The translations under genes and the position numbers were made by a program. 64,000 nt of DNA from RBC038 sp041390625 (GTDB lineage Bacteria > Chloroflexota > Dehalococcoidia > UBA2979): the NCBI GenBank assembly GCA_041390625.1, contig JAWKPM010000001.1, positions 186,001-250,000 of the forward strand, written 5' to 3'. The notes under the pieces are model-generated. The model was not told the origin of the DNA. It saw only the letters and a list, made by a program, of their open reading frames with translations, and searched no databases. This document shows positions 38,186-51,498 of this stretch, one piece after another (the first letter of the stretch is position 1; the number at the start of each line of letters is the position of its first letter).

Positions 38186-39309
38186 ACAGCGTCGCCGCCC
38201 GTCGCATCGACCCGTGGCTGCTCGCCGGCATGGCCGGCCTCCTCCTCCTCGGCGTGGGCATCGCCGCCTCGGTGGGCGGCGCCGACTCGCCGGGCGCGCC
38301 CTTCGAGGGGGGGCCGGGCGCGAGGCAGCTGCTGCTCGCGAGCGCCGGTCTCGGCATCGCGTTCGCCGCCTCGATGGTCGACTACCGGCTGCTGAGGCGA
38401 CACGCGCTGTGGCTGTACCTCGGGGCGCTCGCGTTGTTGGTCGCAGCACTCGTCGTCGGCATCGACATCCACGGCTCGAGGCGCTGGCTCGGGATCGGCG
38501 CGGCGACCGTGCAGCCCTCGGAACTCGCCAAGATCGCAGTGCTCGTGATGATGTCGACCATCCTCGCGGGGCGACGCGTTGGCGCGGGGCTGACGATGCT
38601 CGCGCTCGGAGTCGCGGCGCCGGCGATCGCTCTCATCGTCGTCGAGCCGGACACGGGCACCGCGCTCGTCCTCGCGACGGGCTCGCTCGCCCTTGTCGTC
38701 GCGGCCGGCGCACCCTGGCGAGTCGTGGCTTCGTTGCTGATTGCGGCGGTCGCTGTCGTGCCGCTGTTGCTCGCCGTGGCCGTCCCCGACTACCAGCGCG
38801 AACGCCTGGCGGTGTTCGTCGATCCGGCGCGCGACCCCCTCGGATCCGGCTTCAACGTGCGCCAGGCGGAGGTCGCGATCAGCACGAGCGGACTCACCGG
38901 CGACGGCCTCTTCAACGAGGACGAATCGAGCCTCGAGCACGTCGCGGCGCGCGGGTCCGACTTCGCCTTCGCACAGGTGGGGGAGGACCTCGGGCTGGCG
39001 GGCAACGTGGCGGTCCTGGCGCTGTTCGGCCTCGTGGCTTGGCGCGGCTTCGAGGCGGCGCGCGCCGCGCCCGATGCCTTCGGACAGCTGCTCGCAGCGG
39101 GCTTGACCTCGATCGTGGTGGCGCAGGCCGCGCTCCACGTCGCCGTGAACGTGCGGCTCTTCCCGGCGACGGGAATCACGCTGCCGTTCGTCTCTGCGGG
39201 CGGCACCTCGGTGCTGACCGTGTGCCTGATCGTGGGTCTGCTGCAGAGCATCGCGGCACAGCGCCCGGCCAGCAGCCGCGAGCAGTGGACCGCCGTGCGC
39301 TGGCGCTAG
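38182..39309 (+). CDS. rodA: RodA SEDS peptidoglycan glycosyltransferase
   Basis: A 375-residue polytopic SEDS protein with about ten TM segments. Family elements include GSRRWLGIGAATVQPSELAKIA (after TM4), VEPDTGTAL with the essential Asp, and VNVRLFPATGITLPFVSAGGTS near the end. It polymerises lipid II in complex with PBP2. The GTG start overlaps the mrdA stop. A strong hairpin follows. Confidence 0.96.
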   Translation: MNSVAARRIDPWLLAGMAGLLLLGVGIAASVGGADSPGAPFEGGPGARQLLLASAGLGIAFAASMVDYRLLRRHALWLYLGALALLVAALVVGIDIHGSRRWLGIGAATVQPSELAKIAVLVMMSTILAGRRVGAGLTMLALGVAAPAIALIVVEPDTGTALVLATGSLALVVAAGAPWRVVASLLIAAVAVVPLLLAVAVPDYQRERLAVFVDPARDPLGSGFNVRQAEVAISTSGLTGDGLFNEDESSLEHVAARGSDFAFAQVGEDLGLAGNVAVLALFGLVAWRGFEAARAAPDAFGQLLAAGLTSIVVAQAALHVAVNVRLFPATGITLPFVSAGGTSVLTVCLIVGLLQSIAAQRPASSREQWTAVRWR

Positions 39310-39358
39310 CCTCGACCGTCGCGGCCCGTGCGGCGCCACCCGGTACGGAGCCAAACGA

Positions 39359-39386
39359 AACGAGGGGCCCTGTCGGGCCCCTCGTT
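39359..39386. terminator. Bidirectional terminator between rodA and clpC
   Basis: AACGAGGGGCCC / GGGCCCCTCGTT, a 12-bp perfect stem with a 4-base loop, followed by CTATTCC. It closes the mre operon and the convergent clpC. Confidence 0.8.
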
Positions 39387-39407
39387 CTATTCCAACTGAC
39401 CTCGTGG

Positions 39408-41897
39408 CTACGAGGTGAGGACGGGCTCCGGCGGCTCGGCCTCGGCTCGCTCCGCCTTCGTCGCGACGACCTTGCCGTCCTCGAAGTCGAGGTGGACCGT
39501 GTCGCCCTCCTCGAACGTGCCGTCGAGGAGCCGGTCGGACAGCATGTCCTCGATCTGGTTCTGGATCACGCGGCGCAGCGGCCGTGCACCGAACACCTGA
39601 TCGAAGCCCTCAGCACCGAGGTGATCGAGCAGCGCCTCGGAGACGGTGAGCTCCATCTGCTTCTGGCGCAGGTTCTCCCGCACGTCGCCCAGCTCGAGGT
39701 CCACGATGCGGCGGATGTCCGCCTTCTGCAGCGCGTGGAACACGACCGTCTGGTCCAGCCGGTTCAGGAACTCGGGCCGGAAGACGCGCTTCATCGCCTC
39801 CTGGACCTGGTCCTTCATGCGGCGGTACTGGTCCTCCGCGGTCTTCGCCTCATCGGACGCGACCGCGAAGCCGAGGCGGGAATCCTTGCGGATGAGGTCC
39901 GACCCGACGTTCGAGGTCATGATGATGATGGTGTTGCGGAAGTCGACCTTGCGGCCCTTCGCGTCGGACAGGTGCCCGTCGTCGAAGATCTGCAGCAGCA
40001 TGTTGAAGACGTCCGGGTGGGCCTTCTCGATCTCGTCCAGCAGAATGAGGCAGTAGCCTCGCCGCCGCACGAGGTCGGTCAGCTGACCGCCGTCGTCGTA
40101 ACCCACGTAGCCCGGAGGCGAACCCACGAGTCGCGAGACCGTGTGCTTCTCCATGAACTCGGACATGTCGAGTCGGACGATGTTGTCCTTCGACCCGAAC
40201 ATGAACTCGCCCAGCGTCTCCGCGAGGTACGTCTTCCCGACGCCCGTGGGGCCCATGAACATGAAGGTGCCGATGGGGCGCTTCGGGTCCTTGAGTCCGG
40301 CACGCGCACGGCGGACGGCCTTCGAGACCGCCTCGACCGCCTCGTCCTGGCCAATGACCCGCGCCTTCAGGTACTGGTCCATCTCCATGAGCCGCGAGGA
40401 CTCCTCGGAGGCGATACGGGTCAGCGGGATGCCGGTCCACATCGAGACCACGTCGCGGATGTCCTCCTCAAGGACGACCGGCGTGTCCGAGCTGCGCTCG
40501 CTCTGGACCTCGTGCTCGAGCTCCTCGAGCTTGGCCTGCAGGCGCACCTCACGCTCGCGGAGCTCCGCGGCGTACTCGTACTGCTGGTTCGCGATCGCCT
40601 GGTCCTTCTCGCGCCGCAGCGCCTCGAGGCCCTTCGTGGCCTCGCGAACGGACGGCGGCGTCGAGTAGCGGCGGATGCGCACGCGTGCGGCCGCCTCATC
40701 GACCAGGTCAATGGCCTTGTCGGGCAGGAAGCGCTCGGTGACGTAGCGCGCCGAGAGCTCGGAGGCCGCCTGCAGCGCTGCGTCGGAGATCGTGAGCTTG
40801 TGGTGCTCCTCGTACGCCGGGCGCACGCCCTGCAGGATCTGCACCGTCTCCTCGATGGTCGGCTCGTCCACCCGCACGGGCTGGAACCGGCGCTCGAGGG
40901 CAGCGTCACGCTCGATGTGCTTGCGGTACTCGTCAAGGGTCGTCGCACCGATGGCCTGAATCTCGCCTCGCGCGAGCGCGGGCTTCAGGATGTTCGCGGC
41001 GTCGACCGCACCCTCGGCGGCACCCGCACCGACGAGCATGTGCAGCTCGTCGATGAACAGGATGCAGCTGTCCGAGGCGCGAATCTCCTCGATGACCTTC
41101 TTCAGGCGCTCCTCGAACTCACCTCGATACTTCGTGCCGGCAACGAGCAGGCCGATGTCGAGGGTGAGCATGCGCTTCCCGAGCAGGGTGTCCGGCACGT
41201 CGCCGTTCACGATGCGGTGCGCGAGGCCCTCGGCGACGGACGTCTTGCCGACGCCCGGCTCACCGATGAGGACGGGGTTGTTCTTCGTGCGTCGCGACAG
41301 GATCTGCACGACGCGCTCGATCTCGCTCTCACGACCCACGACCGGGTCGAGCTGTCCGCTGCGCGCGGCCGCCGTCAGGTCGACGCCCAGCTGGTCGAGC
41401 GTGGGGGTGCGGGCCTGGCGCCCGCCGGCAGCCGCGGCAGTCTGCTGCGGCTGCGTCTGCGCGAGGATCCGTGTGGTCTCGGCGCGCACGCGCTCGAGGT
41501 TTACGCCGAGGCTCTCGAGGACGCCTGCGGCGATGCCTTCGCCCTCGCGCACGAGGCCGAGCAGCAGGTGTTCAGTGCCGATGTAGGAGTGGTTCAGCCG
41601 GCGCGCCTCGTCGACGGCCAGCTCGATGACCTTCTTCGCACGTGGCGTGAGGCCGATCTCACCGCTGGTCGAGCGGTCGCCCCGCCCGATGATGAACTCC
41701 ACGGCCGAGCGCACCTTGTTGAGCTCGACGCCGAGGTTCGAAAGCACCTTGGCAGCCACGCCGTCGCCCTCGCGTACGAGGCCGAGCAGCAGGTGCTCAG
41801 TGCCGATGTAATTGTGGTTGAAGCGCTGCGCTTCCTCCTGGGCGAGGGTCAGAACGCGGCGCGCCCGCTCGGTAAACTTGTCGAATCGGTCAGCCAT
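39408..41897 (-). CDS. clpC: ClpC AAA+ unfoldase
   Basis: An 829-residue ClpC. The N-domain has two repeats with NYIGTEHLLLGLVREG/SYIGTEHLLLGLVREG. D1 Walker A is GEPGVGKT with FIDELHML. A UVR-type coiled-coil (REKDQAIANQQYEYAAELREREV) lies between. D2 has GPTGVGKT and ILLDEIEKAH, and the ClpP-binding end follows. The ATG at 41897 starts the conserved FDKFTERARRVL. No CtsR or McsAB genes are adjacent and no CIRCE-like element is seen upstream. Confidence 0.97.
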   Translation of the reverse strand: MADRFDKFTERARRVLTLAQEEAQRFNHNYIGTEHLLLGLVREGDGVAAKVLSNLGVELNKVRSAVEFIIGRGDRSTSGEIGLTPRAKKVIELAVDEARRLNHSYIGTEHLLLGLVREGEGIAAGVLESLGVNLERVRAETTRILAQTQPQQTAAAAGGRQARTPTLDQLGVDLTAAARSGQLDPVVGRESEIERVVQILSRRTKNNPVLIGEPGVGKTSVAEGLAHRIVNGDVPDTLLGKRMLTLDIGLLVAGTKYRGEFEERLKKVIEEIRASDSCILFIDELHMLVGAGAAEGAVDAANILKPALARGEIQAIGATTLDEYRKHIERDAALERRFQPVRVDEPTIEETVQILQGVRPAYEEHHKLTISDAALQAASELSARYVTERFLPDKAIDLVDEAAARVRIRRYSTPPSVREATKGLEALRREKDQAIANQQYEYAAELREREVRLQAKLEELEHEVQSERSSDTPVVLEEDIRDVVSMWTGIPLTRIASEESSRLMEMDQYLKARVIGQDEAVEAVSKAVRRARAGLKDPKRPIGTFMFMGPTGVGKTYLAETLGEFMFGSKDNIVRLDMSEFMEKHTVSRLVGSPPGYVGYDDGGQLTDLVRRRGYCLILLDEIEKAHPDVFNMLLQIFDDGHLSDAKGRKVDFRNTIIIMTSNVGSDLIRKDSRLGFAVASDEAKTAEDQYRRMKDQVQEAMKRVFRPEFLNRLDQTVVFHALQKADIRRIVDLELGDVRENLRQKQMELTVSEALLDHLGAEGFDQVFGARPLRRVIQNQIEDMLSDRLLDGTFEEGDTVHLDFEDGKVVATKAERAEAEPPEPVLTS

Positions 41898-42080
41898 TGG
41901 TGACTCCCGTCGTCCTGGATCAAGGCTAACACACGCCCTACGGAGGAACGAGCCGCCGGGTTCCCCCTCGAACAGGCAGGGAGTGCCCTCGCGACGGCTT
42001 CCATCATGTCGTGGTGTTGCCCCTGCGTCAGTGAGGGTTTCCCCCGACCGGCAACCGTTCAGACGCAACGCGGAGGAACG

Positions 42081-42110
42081 AACGGCGCCTCGCTGGAGCG
42101 AGGCGCTGTT
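42081..42110 (-). terminator. Terminator between rpsA and clpC
   Basis: A 9-bp stem GCGCCTCGC / GCGAGGCGC with a 4-base loop and AAC/GTT flanks that can extend it. It lies 35 bases after the rpsA stop on the minus strand, so clpC probably has its own promoter. Confidence 0.65.
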
Positions 42111-42144
42111 GAGTTTCGAGCAGTCCCCCGCTTGGGGGCTCGAG

Positions 42145-43731
42145 CTAGCTCTCGGTCTTGGCCTCGTCGTCGTCGGCGGCGGCCTCGGTCTCCTCGGTCT
42201 CCGCCTCAGCAGCCGGCTCCTCGGTCGTGGCCTCGGCGGTCGGTGCTTCCTCGGCGTCGGCGACAGGAGTCTCGGCCGCCTCTGCCGTCGGTGCTTCCGT
42301 TGCCTCGGCGGACGGCGCCTCCGCGGCCGGAGCCTCGTCACTGTCGCGCGCCTCGAGCTCCGCTTGCGCCTGCTGCATCGCTGCGGCCATTGCCGTCAGC
42401 GGCGGAGCGGACGGCTCGGCCGCGGCAGCGGGGGCACGGCCGCCCGTGTCCTGGGCGGGTGTGGCGGCGGCTCGAGGCGCGGCCGCGACCGCCGCAGACT
42501 GCTCGCGCCGTGCCGCCATGCGGTTCTCCGCGGCGGCGATCTCCTCGGCGAATGAGGCCTTCGCCTCGTCCGGGACGCCCATCACGCGGCCATCAGCGTC
42601 GAAAAGCCAGCCGCGCATCTCCGCCTCGCGACGGCCCTCGTTGAGCGAGAGGCCGAGGCGGTGCCGGTCGTGCTCGATGCGCACGATCTTCAGCGGCACG
42701 ACATCGCCCTCGTCGACGACCTCCTGCGGGTGGCCGATGCGGCGGTCGACGAGCTCCGAGACGTGGACCAGTCCTTCGACCGGACCGGGCAGGCGCGCGA
42801 ACGCGCCGAATGCGACGAGCTTGGTGATGACGGCCGGCACCACGTCGCCGACGGCGTACTGAGTGATCAGCTCTTCCCACTGCTCGGGCGCGGCGCGGCG
42901 GATCGACAGTGCGATCTTCTTCGCCTCACGGTCGACGCGCATGACGTAGACCTGCACCTGGTCGCCGGGCTTGAACATCGACTCCGGGTCCGCGTTGCGG
43001 TCCCACGAGAGCTCGGACAGGTGCACGAGGCCGTCGGCGCCGCCGAGGTCCACGAAGACACCGAAGTTGCGGATGGACGTGACGGTGCCGGTGCGGATCT
43101 CGCCCTCGGCGAGCTCGTCCAGCAGGCGCTCCTTCTGCTCCGCACGGTACTCCTGGAGCGCGGCGCGCTCGGAGAGGATGACGCGGTTGCGGCGTCGGTT
43201 GATCTCGATGACCTTCAGGCGAAGGACACGGCCGACCTGCGCCGACAGCGGGTTCGAGGCGTCCGAGCCGGGCTTGGCGCCAACGACCTGCGACATCGGG
43301 ATGAAGGCGTTGACGCCCTCGACGTTCGCGAGCAGGCCGCCCTTGTTGAAGCCGGTGACTTCGGCCTCGAAGATCTCGCCGCTCTCGAAGCGCTCCTGCA
43401 GCAGACGCCAGCCCTGCTCGCCGCGTGCGCGGTCGATCGAGAGGAGGACCTGCCCCTCTTCGGTCTCAGGCTGCACCACGAAGACGAGGATCTGCTCGTT
43501 CACGGACAGCTTGGAGAGCGGGTCCGCACCGAGCGAGTGCATCTCGTGCGTGGGTACGACGCCTTCGGACTTGGAGCCGATGTCGACGACGATGCTGTCG
43601 CGCTCGATCGACATGATGTGACCCTCGACGACCTCGCCACGGCGAAGGGTGCGCGGTTCCGCGACGTCCACGGAATCGAGCAGCGCCGCCATGTCCATGA
43701 TCTCGGGTTCTGAGGTAGTCGGGTTCGTCAA
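42145..43731 (-). CDS. rpsA: Ribosomal protein S1 homologue, four S1 domains with long acidic tail
   Basis: A 528-residue RNA-binding protein. Four S1 domains start near GEVVEGHIMSIERDS, GEIFEAEVTGFNKGG, GEIRTGTVTSIRNFG and GDVVPAVITKLVAFG. Domain 2 has the degenerate core seen in S1 proteins that bind the ribosome. A tail of about 140 residues is Ala/Glu-rich with repeated APTAEA units. The start is TTG at 43731, with GGAGG 10 bases upstream; a later ATG has no ribosome-binding site. It lies directly downstream of the rRNA terminator. Confidence 0.9.
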   Translation of the reverse strand: MTNPTTSEPEIMDMAALLDSVDVAEPRTLRRGEVVEGHIMSIERDSIVVDIGSKSEGVVPTHEMHSLGADPLSKLSVNEQILVFVVQPETEEGQVLLSIDRARGEQGWRLLQERFESGEIFEAEVTGFNKGGLLANVEGVNAFIPMSQVVGAKPGSDASNPLSAQVGRVLRLKVIEINRRRNRVILSERAALQEYRAEQKERLLDELAEGEIRTGTVTSIRNFGVFVDLGGADGLVHLSELSWDRNADPESMFKPGDQVQVYVMRVDREAKKIALSIRRAAPEQWEELITQYAVGDVVPAVITKLVAFGAFARLPGPVEGLVHVSELVDRRIGHPQEVVDEGDVVPLKIVRIEHDRHRLGLSLNEGRREAEMRGWLFDADGRVMGVPDEAKASFAEEIAAAENRMAARREQSAAVAAAPRAAATPAQDTGGRAPAAAAEPSAPPLTAMAAAMQQAQAELEARDSDEAPAAEAPSAEATEAPTAEAAETPVADAEEAPTAEATTEEPAAEAETEETEAAADDDEAKTES

Positions 43732-43930
43732 CGTTCCAAGGCCTCCGGTTGAATGAGTCGACCAGACGCTTCGACGCGACTGGTCACGAACGGGGCGCAT
43801 GATAGCACGCTGTCCGGCGCTCCACCCTCGGGGGTGTGACGCACGGCGCGGGCACCGGCATGGCCCTGGGCTGGGTTGTCTACCGCCGCTGGCCCCGACC
43901 GCATCGAGGCACCACGTGCGGACAACATTG

Positions 43931-43956
43931 AGGCCACCCCGTCACCGGAGTGGCCT
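43931..43956 (-). terminator. rRNA operon terminator
   Basis: An imperfect stem AGGCCAC(C/T)CC... / ...GTGGCCT of at least 7 bp, 8 bases beyond the 5S 3' end on the minus strand, followed by TCAATGTTG. Confidence 0.7.
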
Positions 43957-43963
43957 GCTTGTA

Positions 43964-44082
43964 TCCTGGCGGTGGCCTATTTTCCGCACCCAGTTGCCCG
44001 GGGAGTATCGTCAGCGCTACGACGTTTCACTTCCGTGTTCGGGATGAGAACGGGTGGGTCCGCCGCGCTCTAACCACCAGGA
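43964..44082 (-). rRNA. rrf: 5S ribosomal RNA
   Basis: About 119 nt. The ends TCCTGGTGG / CCACCGCCAGGA pair to form helix I, and the internal CCCATCCCGAAC-type loop (reads CCCGTTCTCATCCCGAACACGG) is diagnostic. Confidence 0.95.
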
Positions 44083-44284
44083 CCTGCATTATCGCAGCGC
44101 CGAGGCGAAACGAGCAAGGGCTCGGTGGGGATTTCGCCCCGAAGTTCCCTCGATTTCACATCTGGCGCTCAGAGCCGCAGCTCGTGATCGCGCCGCACTT
44201 TGAGCACCTGGGCCAGGACCTCGAGGTCAAGCGACGGCGGGAACGACGAAGGCCGGGCGGCATGCCCGGCCTTCGCATCGATCT

Positions 44285-44359
<75 letters not shown>

Positions 44360-44455
44360 ACGTACCGCTGTTCCAACGGTGCACATCGAGTGTAACACGC
44401 CGCTCGAGGGCCCTCGGAGCCGCCGGCCTCGGCCGGGACTTCGGACCTCGAGCGT

Positions 44456-44484
44456 GCGTACCTGCACTCAGAATACTGCGCGAG
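44456..44484 (-). repeat. 3' arm of the 23S processing stem
   Basis: GCGTACCTGCAC-T-CAGAATACTGCGCGAG pairs with 47603-47632, giving about 28 base pairs with one small internal loop. It encloses the 23S gene, an RNase III-type processing stalk. Confidence 0.8.
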
Positions 44485-44576
44485 CGTGCGTCCACTGTCG
44501 ATGACCGAACGCGTTTCGATGCGGATCACGGTCCGCCCGAAGGCGGTTGCCCGAAGGCAATTGGTGCCTGATGAAA

Positions 44577-47514
<2,938 letters not shown>

Positions 47515-47602
47515 CTTCGTCAGGCACTCCCGCGATCCACAACGCGCCTCGCAAAACGAGACGCGTTCGATCACGCTCGGTACTCGACAATTATCAGCTT
47601 TA

Positions 47603-47632
47603 CTCGCGCAGTATTCTGTTGTGCAGGTACGC
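47603..47632 (-). repeat. 5' arm of the 23S processing stem
   Basis: CTCGCGCAGTATTCTG-TT-GTGCAGGTACGC, complementary to 44456-44484. It lies about 89 bases before the 23S 5' end. Confidence 0.8.
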
Positions 47633-47787
47633 CTCGCGCCGAACTGGGCGCGACCACGGCCGCAGGCCGTCCCCGGCGTCCCACCCCTCGCGATCTCTCG
47701 CTCGAGGTGAGCTCCCGAGGACGAACTACGTCCATCCTTGTTCCGTCGCAACCGAGTCGCCAGCTCTCGAGACGAGACCTCGAGGGC

Positions 47788-47863
47788 TGGTGGAGCCGGG
47801 GGGACTCGAACCCCCGACATCCGCCTTGCAAAGGCGGCGCTCTCCCAGCTGAGCTACGGCCCC
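47788..47863 (-). tRNA. tRNA-Ala (TGC)
   Basis: A 76-nt cloverleaf with encoded CCA. The anticodon loop is TTTGCAA and the acceptor has G3.U70, the alanine identity element. It lies in the 16S-23S spacer, after tRNA-Ile. Confidence 0.96.
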
Positions 47864-47912
47864 GTTCGAGCCCCTGGCGCCGCCCTCGAGATCCACGTGG
47901 GATATCGAGGGC

Positions 47913-47989
47913 TGGTGGGCCATCCTGGACTCGAACCAGGGACCTCAGTCTTATCAGGACTGCGCTCTAACCGGCTGAGCTAATGGCCC
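47913..47989 (-). tRNA. tRNA-Ile (GAT)
   Basis: A 77-nt cloverleaf with encoded CCA. The anticodon loop is CTGATAA; acceptor GGGCCAT pairs fully with ATGGCCC. It is the first tRNA of the 16S-23S spacer. Confidence 0.96.
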
Positions 47990-48005
47990 CGGCGCACATC
48001 GACGG

Positions 48006-48024
48006 CTGGATAGCAGACAGAAGC
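48006..48024 (-). repeat. 3' arm of the 16S processing stem
   Basis: CTGGATAGCAGACAGAAGC, a perfect 19-base complement of 49782-49800. Together the two arms enclose the 16S gene. Confidence 0.85.
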
Positions 48025-48173
48025 CTCGCCATGAAGGATCAGTGCGAGGTCCAGTTTCGACACGACCGGCGGGTGAACGACCCTGAATGCCGGCCGCGCA
48101 GATCGACCTGGGATATTGGTCGGGCGCCGGCACACACCGTGTACCGACGAGCTCCCGACTGTAGTTTCCCTAG

Positions 48174-49657
<1,484 letters not shown>

Positions 49658-49781
49658 AAGAGTCCCGACCGAAGTCGGGTCAAATAGTTCGTCTCGAGGC
49701 ACGCGACGACCCCCTCGAGGTGCCCGAGGGCACTTCGATGTCGGTGCGACGCGGGCCCCCTATGACGGGGATCCTTCGTTC

Positions 49782-49800
49782 GCTTCTGTCTGCTATCCAG
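49782..49800 (-). repeat. 5' arm of the 16S processing stem
   Basis: GCTTCTGTCTGCTATCCAG on the plus strand, complementary to 48006-48024. It lies about 35 bases after the predicted transcription start. Confidence 0.85.
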
Positions 49801-49841
49801 GTGTTAATGTGCGCTGTCGCCTGCAACAGGCGAACGACCGG

Positions 49842-49870
49842 ATGCTACTCGTGGGCCGCAACACCGTCAA
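49842..49870 (-). promoter_or_regulatory. rRNA operon promoter
   Basis: On the minus strand, TTGACG and TAGCAT are separated by 17 bases. Predicted start near 49835, giving a leader of about 178 bases that contains the processing stem arm. Confidence 0.75.
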
Positions 49871-49994
49871 GGACGGAGTTCGCAACACCCCGGCGGACCG
49901 TGGTCCGAAATGCGCCCGGGTCAAACTGACTCGACCGAGGTTACCACGATGGTTCGCTGTGGCAAGCGCCCTCTCGAGGTTCTGGCACGCAGTC

Positions 49995-51005
49995 TCAGAT
50001 TCGCCGCAGACGTCCGACGTCGGTTTCGACGAGAAATTCTGCCCCTGACAGCGTGACATGACGCCCACGCCGGCTCGAGGCGGCCCACATCGCGTCGAGG
50101 TGCGCAGCGTCCACGCGCACACCGAGGCGGTCGGCGACGCCTCGAAGCAGGCGCAGCGCGACGGCCGGTGGCAGTACGCGCAGCTCCGCACGGTCGATCG
50201 TGAGGCCGCGCCGGCCGTCGGGCTTCACGAGGCGAGCGGCCTCGGCTCGAGCCCACGCCTCGAGGGCGGCATCGTCGCGACCGGCGGCGAGGGCGGCACG
50301 CGTGATCGCCTCGACGGCGCGCGGGTTGAGGTGGCGGAGCTCGGGCAGCACGCGCTGGCGGAGGCGGTTGCGCGCGTAGCCGAGGTCCTCGTTCGAGGCG
50401 TCGTGCCGAGCCTGGAGACCCACGGTGTTCAGGTACGCCTCGACGTCAGCACGCGAGACGTCGAGGAGCGGTCGGAGCACCGAGAGCCCGCTTCCACCCC
50501 GAACGGGCCACGCGGCTCGGATGGTCATGCCGGCGAGCCCTCGGAGGCCCGCCCCGCGCACGAGGCGCAGCAGCACGGTCTCAGCCTGGTCGTCGAGGGT
50601 GTGGCCGGTCACGACCTCAGTTGCCCCGACCTCCTTCGCAGTGCGCGCCAGCCAGCGGTAGCGGGCCTCCCGAGCGCCGGCCTCGGAAGGCTGGGGCCGC
50701 CCACGTGCCGCGCCTGACCGGAAGTCGATCTCGAGGCACGCGGCGAGCTCGCGCACGAATGCGGCGTCGGCCTCGGTCTCAACGCGGGGGCGCAGCCGAT
50801 GGTCGAAGCAGGTCGCGACGACCGGGCGCTCGACCCTCGAGGCGGCGCGGGCGACAGCGACGAGTGCGGCCGTCGAGTCGGGACCGCCCGAGCAAGCGAC
50901 AACGAGCGGACCACCGGCCGGCCCGACGGTCGCCGCATCGAGGGCACGCGCGACACGCCGCTCGAAGGCCGCCGTTCGGCGGTTGCGGGGCATCGAGTCG
51001 GTCAT
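49995..51005 (-). CDS. tilS: tRNA(Ile)-lysidine synthase
   Basis: A 336-residue TilS that makes lysidine at C34 of tRNA-Ile(CAU). The PP-loop is SGGPDS (about residue 40), followed by ATCFDHRLRP, EARYRWLA and GHTLDDQAETVLLRL. The C-terminal part is short compared with E. coli TilS. It follows ftsB after 42 bases, a common pairing. Confidence 0.95.
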   Translation of the reverse strand: MTDSMPRNRRTAAFERRVARALDAATVGPAGGPLVVACSGGPDSTAALVAVARAASRVERPVVATCFDHRLRPRVETEADAAFVRELAACLEIDFRSGAARGRPQPSEAGAREARYRWLARTAKEVGATEVVTGHTLDDQAETVLLRLVRGAGLRGLAGMTIRAAWPVRGGSGLSVLRPLLDVSRADVEAYLNTVGLQARHDASNEDLGYARNRLRQRVLPELRHLNPRAVEAITRAALAAGRDDAALEAWARAEAARLVKPDGRRGLTIDRAELRVLPPAVALRLLRGVADRLGVRVDAAHLDAMWAASSRRGRHVTLSGAEFLVETDVGRLRRI

Positions 51006-51047
51006 CGCGACGTCGAGGATAGTCGGCTCGGGCCTCGACCCGACCGA

Positions 51048-51413
51048 TCAGGGCGCGAAGAGCGCCTCCCACCAGCGCTCGCCGGCCTCGCGCTCCGGTC
51101 GAGGGGACGAGGGCGCCTCGACCGTGACGGCGATCTCTCCGGGCATGACCAGCCCGAATCGATCGCGCGCGACCGCCTCCACGTACTCGTCGGACTGGAG
51201 GTACCGCCGCAGACCCTCCAGCTCGGCGTGCTGACGTCGGAGGTCGTACACCTCGGCCTGCAGCTGGCTGCGCCGCTCGTTGAGCTGCACCGTGCCGCGC
51301 AGGGTCTGAAGCGTGGAGTACGTGAAGAGGGCAAGCAGCAGCAGTGCCACCGCGAGGACGATGTGAGCCGGACCGAGGATCGGCAATGGGATCCGGGGGA
51401 GACGGATCGACAC
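51048..51413 (-). CDS. ftsB: FtsB/DivIC septum formation protein
   Basis: A 121-residue bitopic protein: short cytoplasmic arm, one TM (HIVLAVALLLLALFTYSTL), then a coiled-coil (LNERRSQLQAEVYDLRRQHAELEGL) and the DEYVEAVARDRFGLVMPGE segment typical of FtsB/DivIC. It belongs to the divisome with FtsL and FtsQ. It may precede tilS in one transcript. Confidence 0.9.
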   Translation of the reverse strand: MSIRLPRIPLPILGPAHIVLAVALLLLALFTYSTLQTLRGTVQLNERRSQLQAEVYDLRRQHAELEGLRRYLQSDEYVEAVARDRFGLVMPGEIAVTVEAPSSPRPEREAGERWWEALFAP

Positions 51414-51498
51414 GAAGGTGTCAGCCTCATTTCGATCCCGCCGAGGGCGAGGCTAGCGAGGTGGCGACGCCCGTGCAAACCACGCGTGTTGAAGGGTC

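Larger units (their letters stand above)
49658..49994 (-). other. rRNA leader region, no gene
   Basis: 337 bases between tilS and the 16S 5' end. It holds the rrn promoter, the 5' arm of the 16S processing stem, a hairpin CCCGAC-CGAA-GTCGGG at 49664-49679, and a small GCCTG/CAGGC inverted repeat near the predicted transcript start. I find no protein-coding evidence. Confidence 0.7.

Noticed and set aside
38214..41903. 1229-residue plus-strand open frame across rodA and antisense to clpC
   Set aside because: It overlaps two certain genes in the wrong frame and has the Arg/Ala/Gly composition typical of shadow frames in GC-rich DNA.
42237..42304. Short direct repeats considered as a CRISPR-like array
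   Set aside because: They are in frame within the Ala/Glu tail of S1 and lack unique spacers of constant length.
47606..47632. Long repeat shared with 44456-44484 considered as a mobile-element end
   Set aside because: It is an inverted match flanking the 23S gene and is explained as the processing stem.
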